Shown one piece after another: positions 7,592-14,426 of a stretch of DNA of 20,134 nt. Numbering within the stretch: the stretch's first letter is position 1; every line of letters begins with the position of its first letter. The DNA comes from Trueperaceae bacterium (lineage in GTDB: Bacteria > Deinococcota > Deinococci > Deinococcales > Trueperaceae): NCBI GenBank assembly GCA_003567075.1, contig PXAU01000210.1:1-20134 (forward strand). Reading direction: 5' to 3'. The notes below the pieces were generated by a model. The model saw only the letters and a program-made list of their open reading frames with translations. It was not told where the DNA came from and ran no database searches. Made by a program: the position numbers and the translations under genes.

Positions 7592-8266
7592 ATGCGAAGG
7601 CGCATCCTCCTCATCGTCCTGCTCGGTGCCGTGGCGGCGCTCTCGATGCTGGCCCCGCTCGCTGCGCAGGAGGCGAGCCCGTTCGCCGAGCTCAGCGTCA
7701 CCGCCCACGGCAGCCAGCGGCTCGACCTGGCGACGGGCTACACGGAACTGCCGGACGGTGGCACGGTGGTCGACCGCGGTAGCGGGGTGCAGCTCGAGGC
7801 GCCGTGGTTGCGCTACCGCGAAGGGGAGCGCTTGGAGGCGCGTGATGCGCTGGCGCACGGGCCGTTCGGGCACGTGTCGGCGCCGCACCTGACGCTCGAC
7901 CTCGCTGCCCAGCAGCTGCACGCCGAGGGTGGTGTGGTGATCGGGACCGAGCAGGGCGCGGTCGAGGCGGACGCCGTGCGCTTCGAGGCGGGCGTCGGCT
8001 GGCTGCTGGCGTACGGCGGCGTGCGCAGCGAGGTGCCCGTGCTGCAGGCCGAGGCGGTCTGGTACGAGGCCGACGGGGGCCGGCTGTTGGTGCTGCCGCC
8101 GTACCGGTACGAAGACGGTCCGCTGACGCTACGGGCCGATGCCGACGGCGCACCCTTGCAGTTGACGCCGGCCTTCGAGGCCGACGGCTCGCTGGCTGGC
8201 TACGACGCCAGCACCGACCTCGATGACGACCTGGAGGCCCGACTGCAGGGTGTGGGCGGCGGGTGA
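7592..8266 (+). CDS. LptA/OstA-like periplasmic lipid-bridge protein
   Basis: A 224-residue protein with a clear N-terminal signal peptide (MRRRILLIVLLGAVAALSML, likely cut near PLAA-QE). The mature part is a series of short strands with the OstA/LptA cadence, for example WLRYREGERLEARDALAHG, VEADAVRFEAGVGWLLAYGGV and LQAEAVWYEADGGRLLVLPPY, the pattern that builds the beta-jellyroll groove carrying LPS or other glycolipid across the periplasm. It could play the part of LptA or LptC; the sequence does not separate them. The start is the first ATG, 6 nt after a TAGATT -10. It overlaps the LptD-like gene by GTGA and heads the cluster with the LptD-like and LptF/G-like genes, which strengthens the assignment. 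Confidence 0.72.
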   Translation: MRRRILLIVLLGAVAALSMLAPLAAQEASPFAELSVTAHGSQRLDLATGYTELPDGGTVVDRGSGVQLEAPWLRYREGERLEARDALAHGPFGHVSAPHLTLDLAAQQLHAEGGVVIGTEQGAVEADAVRFEAGVGWLLAYGGVRSEVPVLQAEAVWYEADGGRLLVLPPYRYEDGPLTLRADADGAPLQLTPAFEADGSLAGYDASTDLDDDLEARLQGVGGG

Positions 8267-10296
8267 AGCGAGCCCGCCTCGGGGCCGCGCGGCGGCCTGG
8301 GCTGTCACGGGGCGTGACCTCGGCATGGCGCTCGCGCTCCCTGGCGTTCGCGCTGGTCGCCGTCGTCTGGGGCGTGGCTTCGGGCGTGGCCTGGGCCGAC
8401 ACCTGCGCGGTGGTGCCGGGTGCCAGCGAGTTCACCATCGAGGACGTGGGGCGCGTGGTGTTCGAGGAGCTTCGCACCGATCGCGCCGCGGACGCCGTCC
8501 AGTTCGGCGGTGGCGTGTGCCTCGAGGTGGCCGGCGAGCGCATCACCATCCGCGCCGAGCGGCTCGACGTGCGTGCTCTGAGCACGGCGCCGCGGGTGAC
8601 CGGAACGGCCGCCGAGGTCCGCTCCGGTCCATGGTTGTTGGGCGCGGAGGTGCTCGAGGCGACGGGGCAACGGGTGCGCCTGGAGCGGGCGACGCTGGTG
8701 GGGGAGGGGCTGGTGGGGCTGGCCGAGCGCCTCGAGCTGGTGGTGACCGATGGCGTGCTGCATGCGCGACGCGTGTCGGTGGCGACGCCGTCGCTGCGCT
8801 TGGAGCTGCAGGCGGCGCGATTCGACGGCACCAGCTTGGAGGGTGAGGACGTCGTCCTCAGCACCTGCGACTGCCCGCCGGCGGAGGCGGGGGTGCGGTT
8901 GCAGGGGCGGGTGGTGCGGTACGCGCTCGTCACCGGCGTGGTCGAGGTCGAGCACGGGACGCTGCTGCTCGAGACCGTGCGGTTGCCGCTGCCGCCGCTG
9001 CTGGTATTGAGCGAAGCGTTGCTGGCCGACCTGCGGCCGCCGCTGACGCTCTCGCGCGACGAGCGCCGGGGTTGGCTGCTGGAGCTGGTCGAGCGGTCCG
9101 CCGAGGGGGGTCGCCTGCGGGCCGACCTGGCCGTGGGCGACACCAGGCCACCGCGGGCGCGGGCTTACCTGAGCGCTCGCGACGGTCCGGCCGACGTGGC
9201 GCTCGTGCTCACCTCAGGTGGTGCGGACGTGCGGGTCGGCGCCTCGTTCGAGCTGGCCCGCGACGTCGAGCTGCGGCTGTGGCAACGGCTGGCAGGCGGC
9301 CTGGCCGAGCGCGTGCAGGACGCCGCGGTCACGCTGTCGCTGGGGCCGGATCGGGCGCTCGCGGCGGTGCCGGCGGGCGGGTTCGGCGCCCGTGCCGAGG
9401 CGACGGCCGCGCTCAGCGCGCAGCAGTTTGGCAACCGCACGGTCGCCACCCCGCGCGTTGGCGCGCTCGCTCGTGTCGACGTCGCCAGCCCGGACGGACG
9501 ACTCGGGGTCCTGCGCCTCCGGGCCGAGGCAGGCGCCACGGGCTACGCGGTGGTGCCTGGCGGGCAGCAGTGGTTGGGTCTCACGCCCCGCTGGGACGCG
9601 CGCTTCGGGCCTGCCAGGGTCACGCTGAGCCACGCCTACCGAGCGGTGTGGGGGACGAGCCCCTTCGACGACGAGGTGGACGCCATTGCGGCCCGCCATC
9701 TGAGTACGCTGCAGCTGGCGCTGCGCCCCGACGGCGGCGCGTGGCGCGCGGAGGCCGAGGTGCGCTACGACTGGCGGCCCGATGCCACGCGTCCTGCACC
9801 GCACCGCGGCGTGGAGCGGCTTCGCGTCGACGGGCGCTGGCGCCTCGACGCACCGACCGGGGGTGCCGTAGCGACCACGGTGACGGCGACCGTGGAACTC
9901 GCCGGCTGGCTCGACCCGCGAGCGAGACGCGACGCGTTCGCACGCTTCGGGGTCGATCTGGCGTGGCCCGCCTCGCGTGTCGAGGTCGGGATCGGGGCGA
10001 CCCTCTCTCTGCTGCCCGATGCGCCTGGCCTGCGATCGCTGACCCTCGCCGGGAGCGCGCCGCTGCGTCCTGACGGCAGCAGCCTGGAGCTGCGGCCCTA
10101 CCTGGCGCTCGACGTGTGGCCCGCGCTGAGCGGCGCCGGCTGGCCGACCGTGCGCGGGCACGGCCTCGGGTTGCTGTGGGAGAGCCGCTATGGCACGCTC
10201 GATCTGGCGTACCGCAGTGAGCCCGACGGCAGCGTGACCAGCAGCCTGGCCTTCCGGGTCGAGGTGCGCGAGCCGCGGCTGGAGGATCTGCGATGA
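8263..10296 (+). CDS. LptD/OstA-like outer-membrane lipid translocon
   Basis: A 677-residue secreted protein. A hydrophobic signal segment ends AWA|D at about residue 45 (LAFALVAVVWGVASGVAWA). The N-terminal domain (about 46-240) is OstA-like: GVCLEVAGERITIRAERLDVR, then GEDVVLSTCDCPPAEAGVRLQGRVVRY, close to the TxCxxC...W segment many LptD proteins carry. It then has LPLPPLLVL, like the LptD VPxxYLP run. From about 290 the sequence is amphipathic strands rich in Arg, Trp and Tyr, fitting an outer-membrane barrel. Exactly four cysteines are visible in this N-terminal part (48, 86, 202, 204), enough for two disulfides. The GTG start overlaps the preceding stop; GTG 8314 is an alternative that still keeps the signal peptide. 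At 677 residues it is a little shorter than E. coli LptD. Confidence 0.75.
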   Translation: MKRARLGAARRPGLSRGVTSAWRSRSLAFALVAVVWGVASGVAWADTCAVVPGASEFTIEDVGRVVFEELRTDRAADAVQFGGGVCLEVAGERITIRAERLDVRALSTAPRVTGTAAEVRSGPWLLGAEVLEATGQRVRLERATLVGEGLVGLAERLELVVTDGVLHARRVSVATPSLRLELQAARFDGTSLEGEDVVLSTCDCPPAEAGVRLQGRVVRYALVTGVVEVEHGTLLLETVRLPLPPLLVLSEALLADLRPPLTLSRDERRGWLLELVERSAEGGRLRADLAVGDTRPPRARAYLSARDGPADVALVLTSGGADVRVGASFELARDVELRLWQRLAGGLAERVQDAAVTLSLGPDRALAAVPAGGFGARAEATAALSAQQFGNRTVATPRVGALARVDVASPDGRLGVLRLRAEAGATGYAVVPGGQQWLGLTPRWDARFGPARVTLSHAYRAVWGTSPFDDEVDAIAARHLSTLQLALRPDGGAWRAEAEVRYDWRPDATRPAPHRGVERLRVDGRWRLDAPTGGAVATTVTATVELAGWLDPRARRDAFARFGVDLAWPASRVEVGIGATLSLLPDAPGLRSLTLAGSAPLRPDGSSLELRPYLALDVWPALSGAGWPTVRGHGLGLLWESRYGTLDLAYRSEPDGSVTSSLAFRVEVREPRLEDLR

Positions 10297-10336
10297 TGCG
10301 ACTGGCGCGCCCGCTGCGTCGTGCCGGGGAGCCGCG

Positions 10337-11458
10337 ATGCTGACCCGCCTGGACCGTTACCTGCTGCGCGAAGCGTTGCCGCCGCTGCTGTTCGGGTTGC
10401 TGCTGTACGGCGGCCTGGTGGTGGTGAGCGGCGTGCTGCCCAGGTTGCAGTGGATCGTGGGCACGCCGGTGGCCGACCTCGCCTGGTGGATGGTGCTGAT
10501 GCTGCCGCAGGCGCTGGTGCAGGTGGCGCCCATCGCGCTGGTGCTGGCGGTGTTGCTGGTGTTCGGCCGCCTGGCCAGCGATCAGGAACTCACCGCCATG
10601 CAGGCCGGTTGCGTCGCGTTGCGGCGCGTGGCACTGGTGTTCGTGGCGCTCGGCGTGCTGGCCGGGGCCGTCTCGCTGGCGGTCAACCAGTGGGTGGTGC
10701 CGCGCGCGAACGTGGCGGTGGTCGACCTGTACTGGCGTTTGACCACCGACCGCTCGGGCCTGTTCCGCTTGGTAGGGCAGCAGCTGCCGATCGCCGACCT
10801 GACGCTCACCTTCGACGACGCCGCGCGTGACGGCAGTCTCGCGGACGTGCGGATCGAGCGCTGGGACGGCGACGTGTTGACGCTGGTGCGGGCCGAGCGC
10901 GGCCGCTTCGAGGACGGCATGGTGGTGCTGTACGGCCATCGGACGCAGCGTCTGGACCTGGCCGCGCTCGACGGCGATGGCGTGGCGGCGGACACGCTCC
11001 GGGCCCTGGTGCGGCTCGACGCCCGCGCTGCCGATCCGGACGCGCCGCTGGAGGTGACGCTGACGCTCTCGCAGGATGAGCTGATCGCGCGCTACAGCGG
11101 CGGCGGCTTCGAGGACGCGCGCTCCTTGCTCGACCTGGCCCGGGACGCTGGCGACGCCGTGCTCCCCTACGGTCAGCGGCGCCTGGCGGCCGTGCTGTTG
11201 CAGCGCAAACTGGCGGAGTCGGTCGCCAACCTGACGCTTCTGCTGGTGGCGGTGCCGCTGTCGCTGGGGTACGCCCGCTCGCGCGGGGTGGCGTTCGGGT
11301 TGTCGCTGGTCGTGACGCTGGCGTGGTACCTGTTGCTCACGTTCGGGCAGCTGTTCGCGCAGACCGGCGTTGTGCCGGTGTGGATCGGCCCGTGGGCGGG
11401 GACGGTGGGTCTGGCGCTGGTCGGCGTGGTGATGCTCGCGCGCCTACGGGCGGCATGA
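10337..11458 (+). CDS. LptF/LptG-family (YjgP/YjgQ) inner-membrane permease
   Basis: A 373-residue membrane protein opening MLTRLDRYLLREALPPLLFG, the usual LptF/G start. Three hydrophobic segments lie in the first about 125 residues (about 14-34, 48-78, 97-118). A soluble strand-rich periplasmic domain follows (about 125-280), then three more segments near the C-terminus (about 290-312, 316-338, 350-370). This 3+domain+3 layout is that of LptF and LptG, which with the ATPase LptB pull lipid from the inner membrane and pass it to LptC/LptA. Only one such permease is here and no LptB. GGGGAG lies 6-7 nt before the ATG, a good ribosome binding site. It is cotranscribed with the LptD-like gene 40 nt upstream. 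Confidence 0.88.
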   Translation: MLTRLDRYLLREALPPLLFGLLLYGGLVVVSGVLPRLQWIVGTPVADLAWWMVLMLPQALVQVAPIALVLAVLLVFGRLASDQELTAMQAGCVALRRVALVFVALGVLAGAVSLAVNQWVVPRANVAVVDLYWRLTTDRSGLFRLVGQQLPIADLTLTFDDAARDGSLADVRIERWDGDVLTLVRAERGRFEDGMVVLYGHRTQRLDLAALDGDGVAADTLRALVRLDARAADPDAPLEVTLTLSQDELIARYSGGGFEDARSLLDLARDAGDAVLPYGQRRLAAVLLQRKLAESVANLTLLLVAVPLSLGYARSRGVAFGLSLVVTLAWYLLLTFGQLFAQTGVVPVWIGPWAGTVGLALVGVVMLARLRAA

Positions 11459-11493
11459 GCGTCCTGGGCGCGTCGGTTCCGGGCGCGGCGCGA

Positions 11494-11502
11494 TGCTAGA
11501 CT
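11494..11502 (+). promoter_or_regulatory. extended -10 of rel-phosphatase transcript
   Basis: TGCTAGACT overlaps an in-frame ATG at 11493, so that ATG cannot be translated from this promoter. The next in-frame ATG (11514) lies 11 nt beyond the -10, giving a leader of about 5 nt. Read-through from the LptF/G-like gene 36 bp upstream remains possible. Confidence 0.5.
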
Positions 11503-11513
11503 TCCAGGTCGAG

Positions 11514-13730
11514 ATGGAGCGCCTGCTGGCGAGCCTCGAGGAACAGACGGCCTACCTCCCGTCCGCGGATCGCGCGCGGATCGCGGAGGCCTTCGAGTTG
11601 GCCGAGACGGCGCATCGTGGCGTGCAACGGCGTTCGGGTGAGCCCTACATCACCCACCCGGTGGCGGTCACGGCGCTCTTGGCCGAGATGCATCTCGACG
11701 CCGACGCGCTGGTGGCCGGGCTGCTGCACGACACGGTGGAGGACACCAAGCTCACGCTCGACGACATCGAGGCCCGGTTCGGGCTGGCGGTGCGGCGCAT
11801 CGTCGAGGGCGAGACCAAGATCAGCAAGTTGGCGGTGCGGGTCTACGAGGACGAGCAGGCCGAGAACCTGCGACAGATGCTGCTGGCGATGGTCAGCGAC
11901 GTGCGCATCATCCTGGTCAAGCTGGCCGACCGGCTCCACAACATGCGGACGCTCACCTCGCTGCCGCCGCCGAAGCAGCAGCGGATTGCGCGCGAGACGC
12001 TCGAGATCTTCGCTCCCTTGGCGCACCGCCTGGGTATCAACCACATCAAGAACGAGCTCGAGGACCTCGCCTTCAGCTACCTCGAGCCCGAGCGCTACCG
12101 CCAGCTGCAACGGCAGGTGCGCATGCGCCACAACGAGCGCGAGACCTACGTGCGCGAGTCCATCGACATGCTCGCGGCGCGCCTCGCGGCAGAGGGCCTG
12201 CGCTACGACCTGGCCGGGCGCAGCAAGCACCTCTACAGCATCCACCGCAAGATGCAACGAGACGGCAAGCACCTGGACCAGATCTTCGATCTGATGGCCA
12301 TCCGGGTGATCCTCGACACGCCTGGCGCGTCGAGCGGCGAGGGGGGCGCGCCGTACGACCTCACCGGCGACGAGACCGAGAAGGCCGCCTGCTACCGTGC
12401 GCTGGGCATCGTCCACAGCCTCTGGACACCCATCCCGGGCCGCTTCAAGGATTACGTGGCGGTGCCGAAGCCCAACGGCTACCAATCGCTGCACACCACC
12501 GTCATCGGTCTCGTGGGGCAGCCGATCGAGGTGCAGATCCGCACCCGCCGCATGCACGAGGTGGCGGAGTTCGGGGTGGCGGCGCACTGGGCCTACAAGC
12601 AGGGCATCGACGAGGTGGCCGAGGTCCAGAAGCGTCTCGCCTGGATGCAGCAGCTACTCGACGTCGACACCAGCGTCGAGACCGCCGGCGCCTTCATCGA
12701 CGCCGTCAAGACCGACCTGCTGGCCGAGCGCGTGCTCGTGTTCACGCCGGCGGGTGACGTGGTCAACCTGCCGCGCGGCTCCACGCCCATCGACTTCGCC
12801 TACCAGGTGCACACCGAGGTCGGGCACCGGTGCATCGGTTCGCGCGTGAACGGCGAGATCGTGCCGCTCACGTACAGGCTCCAGACGGGCGACCGGGTCG
12901 AGGGGCTCACCAACCGTTCCCACCAGTACGGGCCTTCGGCCGACTGGTTGAGCATCGCCGCGACCCGCTCGGCGCGCCAGAAGATCCGTCACTACTTCCG
13001 TCAGCAGGAGCGGGCCGGACAGCTCGAGGCGGGCCGTAAGGCGCTCGAGCGGGCGTTGCGACGGCGCGACCTGCCGGTGGCGGCCATGATGACCAAGGCC
13101 AAGCTCGAAGGCGTGGCGCGGAGGCTGCTGGGCGGTGACGGGCCCGAGGACCTGTTCCTGGCGATCGCGGCCCGCCGCCTGCAGGCGCGTGCCGTGGTGG
13201 AGGCGCTGGCGCCGGCGAGCGAGCCGGAACCGGCGCGTACCACGCCCGCGCCGGCGGCGCCGAAGAAGAGCGTGTCGGGCGTGTACGTCGACGACATCGA
13301 CGCCCCCGCGAAGCTGGCGCAGTGCTGCTCGCCCGTGCGTGGCGACGACGTGGTGGGCTACATCACGCGCGGCCGGGGCGTGACCGTGCACCGCATCGAT
13401 TGCCCGAACGTGAAGCACCTGATGGTGTCGGACCAGGCGCGGCTCGTCAACGTGACCTGGGACACGCCCGCCGGTGAGGTGTTCCCGGTCGACTTCGAGA
13501 TCGTCGGGGTCGACCGGCCGGGCCTGCTCAAGGACGTGCTGGACGTGATCGCTGGCATGAACAAGTCGGCCACGAGGGTGGCGGCGGACGTGCAGAGCGC
13601 CGCCCGGGCGCGGATCTACGTCCGCGTCGACGTGAAGGACCAAGACGAGATCGAGCACATCAAGTCGAACGTGCTGCGTATCAACGACGTGACCCGCATC
13701 TACCGCGCCCGCCCGGGGATCAAGGCGTGA
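11514..13730 (+). CDS. rel: bifunctional (p)ppGpp synthetase/hydrolase (Rel/SpoT type)
   Basis: Makes and degrades the stringent-response alarmone (p)ppGpp. Counted from ATG 11514 (738 residues), the order is an HD hydrolase domain with intact metal residues (THPVAV at 48, LLHDTVEDT with His72/Asp73). The synthetase domain follows (QIFDLMAIRV at 256; GRFKDYVAVPKPNGYQSLHTT at 309; EVQIRT at 339). Then come a TGS domain (about 405-465), a conserved-cysteine domain (AQCCSPVRGDDVVGYITRG with Cys604/605 and Cys630) and a C-terminal ACT domain (about 658-735). The RFKD motif is the RxKD form typical of bifunctional Rel, not the acidic form of monofunctional RelA. Both activities should be present. 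An upstream in-frame ATG at 11493 would add seven residues but overlaps the likely promoter. The phosphatase gene overlaps its stop. Confidence 0.96.
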   Translation: MERLLASLEEQTAYLPSADRARIAEAFELAETAHRGVQRRSGEPYITHPVAVTALLAEMHLDADALVAGLLHDTVEDTKLTLDDIEARFGLAVRRIVEGETKISKLAVRVYEDEQAENLRQMLLAMVSDVRIILVKLADRLHNMRTLTSLPPPKQQRIARETLEIFAPLAHRLGINHIKNELEDLAFSYLEPERYRQLQRQVRMRHNERETYVRESIDMLAARLAAEGLRYDLAGRSKHLYSIHRKMQRDGKHLDQIFDLMAIRVILDTPGASSGEGGAPYDLTGDETEKAACYRALGIVHSLWTPIPGRFKDYVAVPKPNGYQSLHTTVIGLVGQPIEVQIRTRRMHEVAEFGVAAHWAYKQGIDEVAEVQKRLAWMQQLLDVDTSVETAGAFIDAVKTDLLAERVLVFTPAGDVVNLPRGSTPIDFAYQVHTEVGHRCIGSRVNGEIVPLTYRLQTGDRVEGLTNRSHQYGPSADWLSIAATRSARQKIRHYFRQQERAGQLEAGRKALERALRRRDLPVAAMMTKAKLEGVARRLLGGDGPEDLFLAIAARRLQARAVVEALAPASEPEPARTTPAPAAPKKSVSGVYVDDIDAPAKLAQCCSPVRGDDVVGYITRGRGVTVHRIDCPNVKHLMVSDQARLVNVTWDTPAGEVFPVDFEIVGVDRPGLLKDVLDVIAGMNKSATRVAADVQSAARARIYVRVDVKDQDEIEHIKSNVLRINDVTRIYRARPGIKA

Positions 13731-14281
13731 GGCGCGGCGCGCCGGACCCCGACATGCGGGTGGTGGTGGTCTGCACCGGCAACATCTGCCGCTCGCCGAC
13801 GGCGGAAGGCGTGCTGCGGCGACAGCTGGAGCAGGCCGGTCTGGCCGAGCGGGTGGTGGTCGACTCGGCCGGCACGTACGCCGGCCACGGCGGCGAGGCG
13901 CCCGACCCGCGGGCCCAGGAAGCGGCGCGGCGGCGCGGCTACGACCTGTCCGACCTGCGCGCCCGTGGCCTGGTTCCGGAGGACGCCGAGGCCGACCTGG
14001 TGCTGGCGATGGACCGCGGGCACCTGCGTCGCTTGCAGCGGTCGTTCGGTCGCCATCCAGGGGTACGCCTGTTCCTGTCGCTCGACGGCGGCGGGCGCGA
14101 GGCCGAGGTGCCGGACCCCTACTACGGTGGCCGTGAGGGCTTCGAACGGGTGCTCGACCTGATCGAGAAGGGCGCCGCGCAGTGGGTGGCGCAGATCCGC
14201 GCGGCGTTGGAGGGTGGCTCCGAGCCGTCGCGAACCGGGTCGGCGGCGACGAAGACCCCGCCGGGTGGCAGCGGCACCTGA
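13727..14281 (+). CDS. low-molecular-weight protein tyrosine/arginine phosphatase family
   Basis: A 184-residue member of the LMW-PTP family, which removes phosphate from protein tyrosine or, in some bacteria, arginine residues through a Cys-phosphate intermediate. The P-loop is VCTGNICRSP near the N-terminus (nucleophile Cys16, Arg22 from the GTG start), and the general acid is Asp130 in DPYYGG. The residue after Gly-Asn is Ile and the loop starts C-T-G, a form seen in both tyrosine and arginine phosphatases, so I do not choose between them. The GTG overlaps the rel stop (GTGA); ATG 13754, just before the first strand, is an equally plausible start. The last about 25 residues are Ser/Gly/Pro-rich and probably disordered, and their DNA overlaps the 3' arm of the SRP RNA gene on the other strand. 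Confidence 0.93.
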   Translation: MRRGAPDPDMRVVVVCTGNICRSPTAEGVLRRQLEQAGLAERVVVDSAGTYAGHGGEAPDPRAQEAARRRGYDLSDLRARGLVPEDAEADLVLAMDRGHLRRLQRSFGRHPGVRLFLSLDGGGREAEVPDPYYGGREGFERVLDLIEKGAAQWVAQIRAALEGGSEPSRTGSAATKTPPGGSGT

Positions 14282-14354
14282 CGATCACCCCTTAAGGCTG
14301 CTTCTTCCGACCTGACCTGGTTCGGGGGCCGCCACCGCGCTGCTCCGACGGGGC
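14255..14354 (-). ncRNA. ffs: signal recognition particle RNA, small bacterial type (4.5S-like)
   Basis: On the minus strand the conserved SRP core is present at about 14297-14324: CCAGGTCAGGTCGG, GGAA-type loop, AGAAGCAGCC. This is the helix-8 sequence that binds Ffh (E. coli has CAGGTCAGGTCCGGAAGG...). Flanking arms pair as expected for a single long hairpin. CCCCGTCGG (14353-14345) pairs with CCGGCGGGG (14264-14256) over 9 bp with one G-U. GCAGCG and CGCTGC pair inside this, and CCCC/GGGG closes the core. An extended -10-like TGGTTCGAT places the 5' end near 14354. Exact ends are estimates. The 3' arm lies antisense to the last about 26 nt of the phosphatase gene. Confidence 0.9.
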
Positions 14355-14360
14355 ACCCGC

Positions 14361-14390
14361 ATCGAACCACGAACGCGCCCCTCGGCACAA
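14361..14390 (-). promoter_or_regulatory. likely promoter of ffs
   Basis: Minus strand: TTGTGC (14390-14385), 18-bp spacer, then TTCGAT (14366-14361) preceded by TGG, an extended -10. The predicted start (about 14354) coincides with the base of the SRP RNA outer helix, which is what makes this modest match credible. Confidence 0.45.
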
Positions 14391-14408
14391 GGCCGGACGA
14401 TGCCGGCC
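14391..14408 (-). terminator. hairpin after the aminotransferase gene, possible terminator
   Basis: GGCCGG-CATCGT-CCGGCC on the minus strand, a perfect 6-bp GC stem with a 6-nt loop, 18 nt after the aminotransferase stop. It is followed only by TTGT, which is also the start of the ffs -35, so it may be a weak intrinsic terminator separating the two minus-strand units. Confidence 0.45.
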
Positions 14409-14426
14409 GCCACGGATGCGCTGCGC

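Noticed and set aside
12654..14288. Minus-strand open frame opposite rel and the phosphatase
   Set aside because: Arg/Pro/His-rich translation with no domain; plus-strand products are unmistakable.
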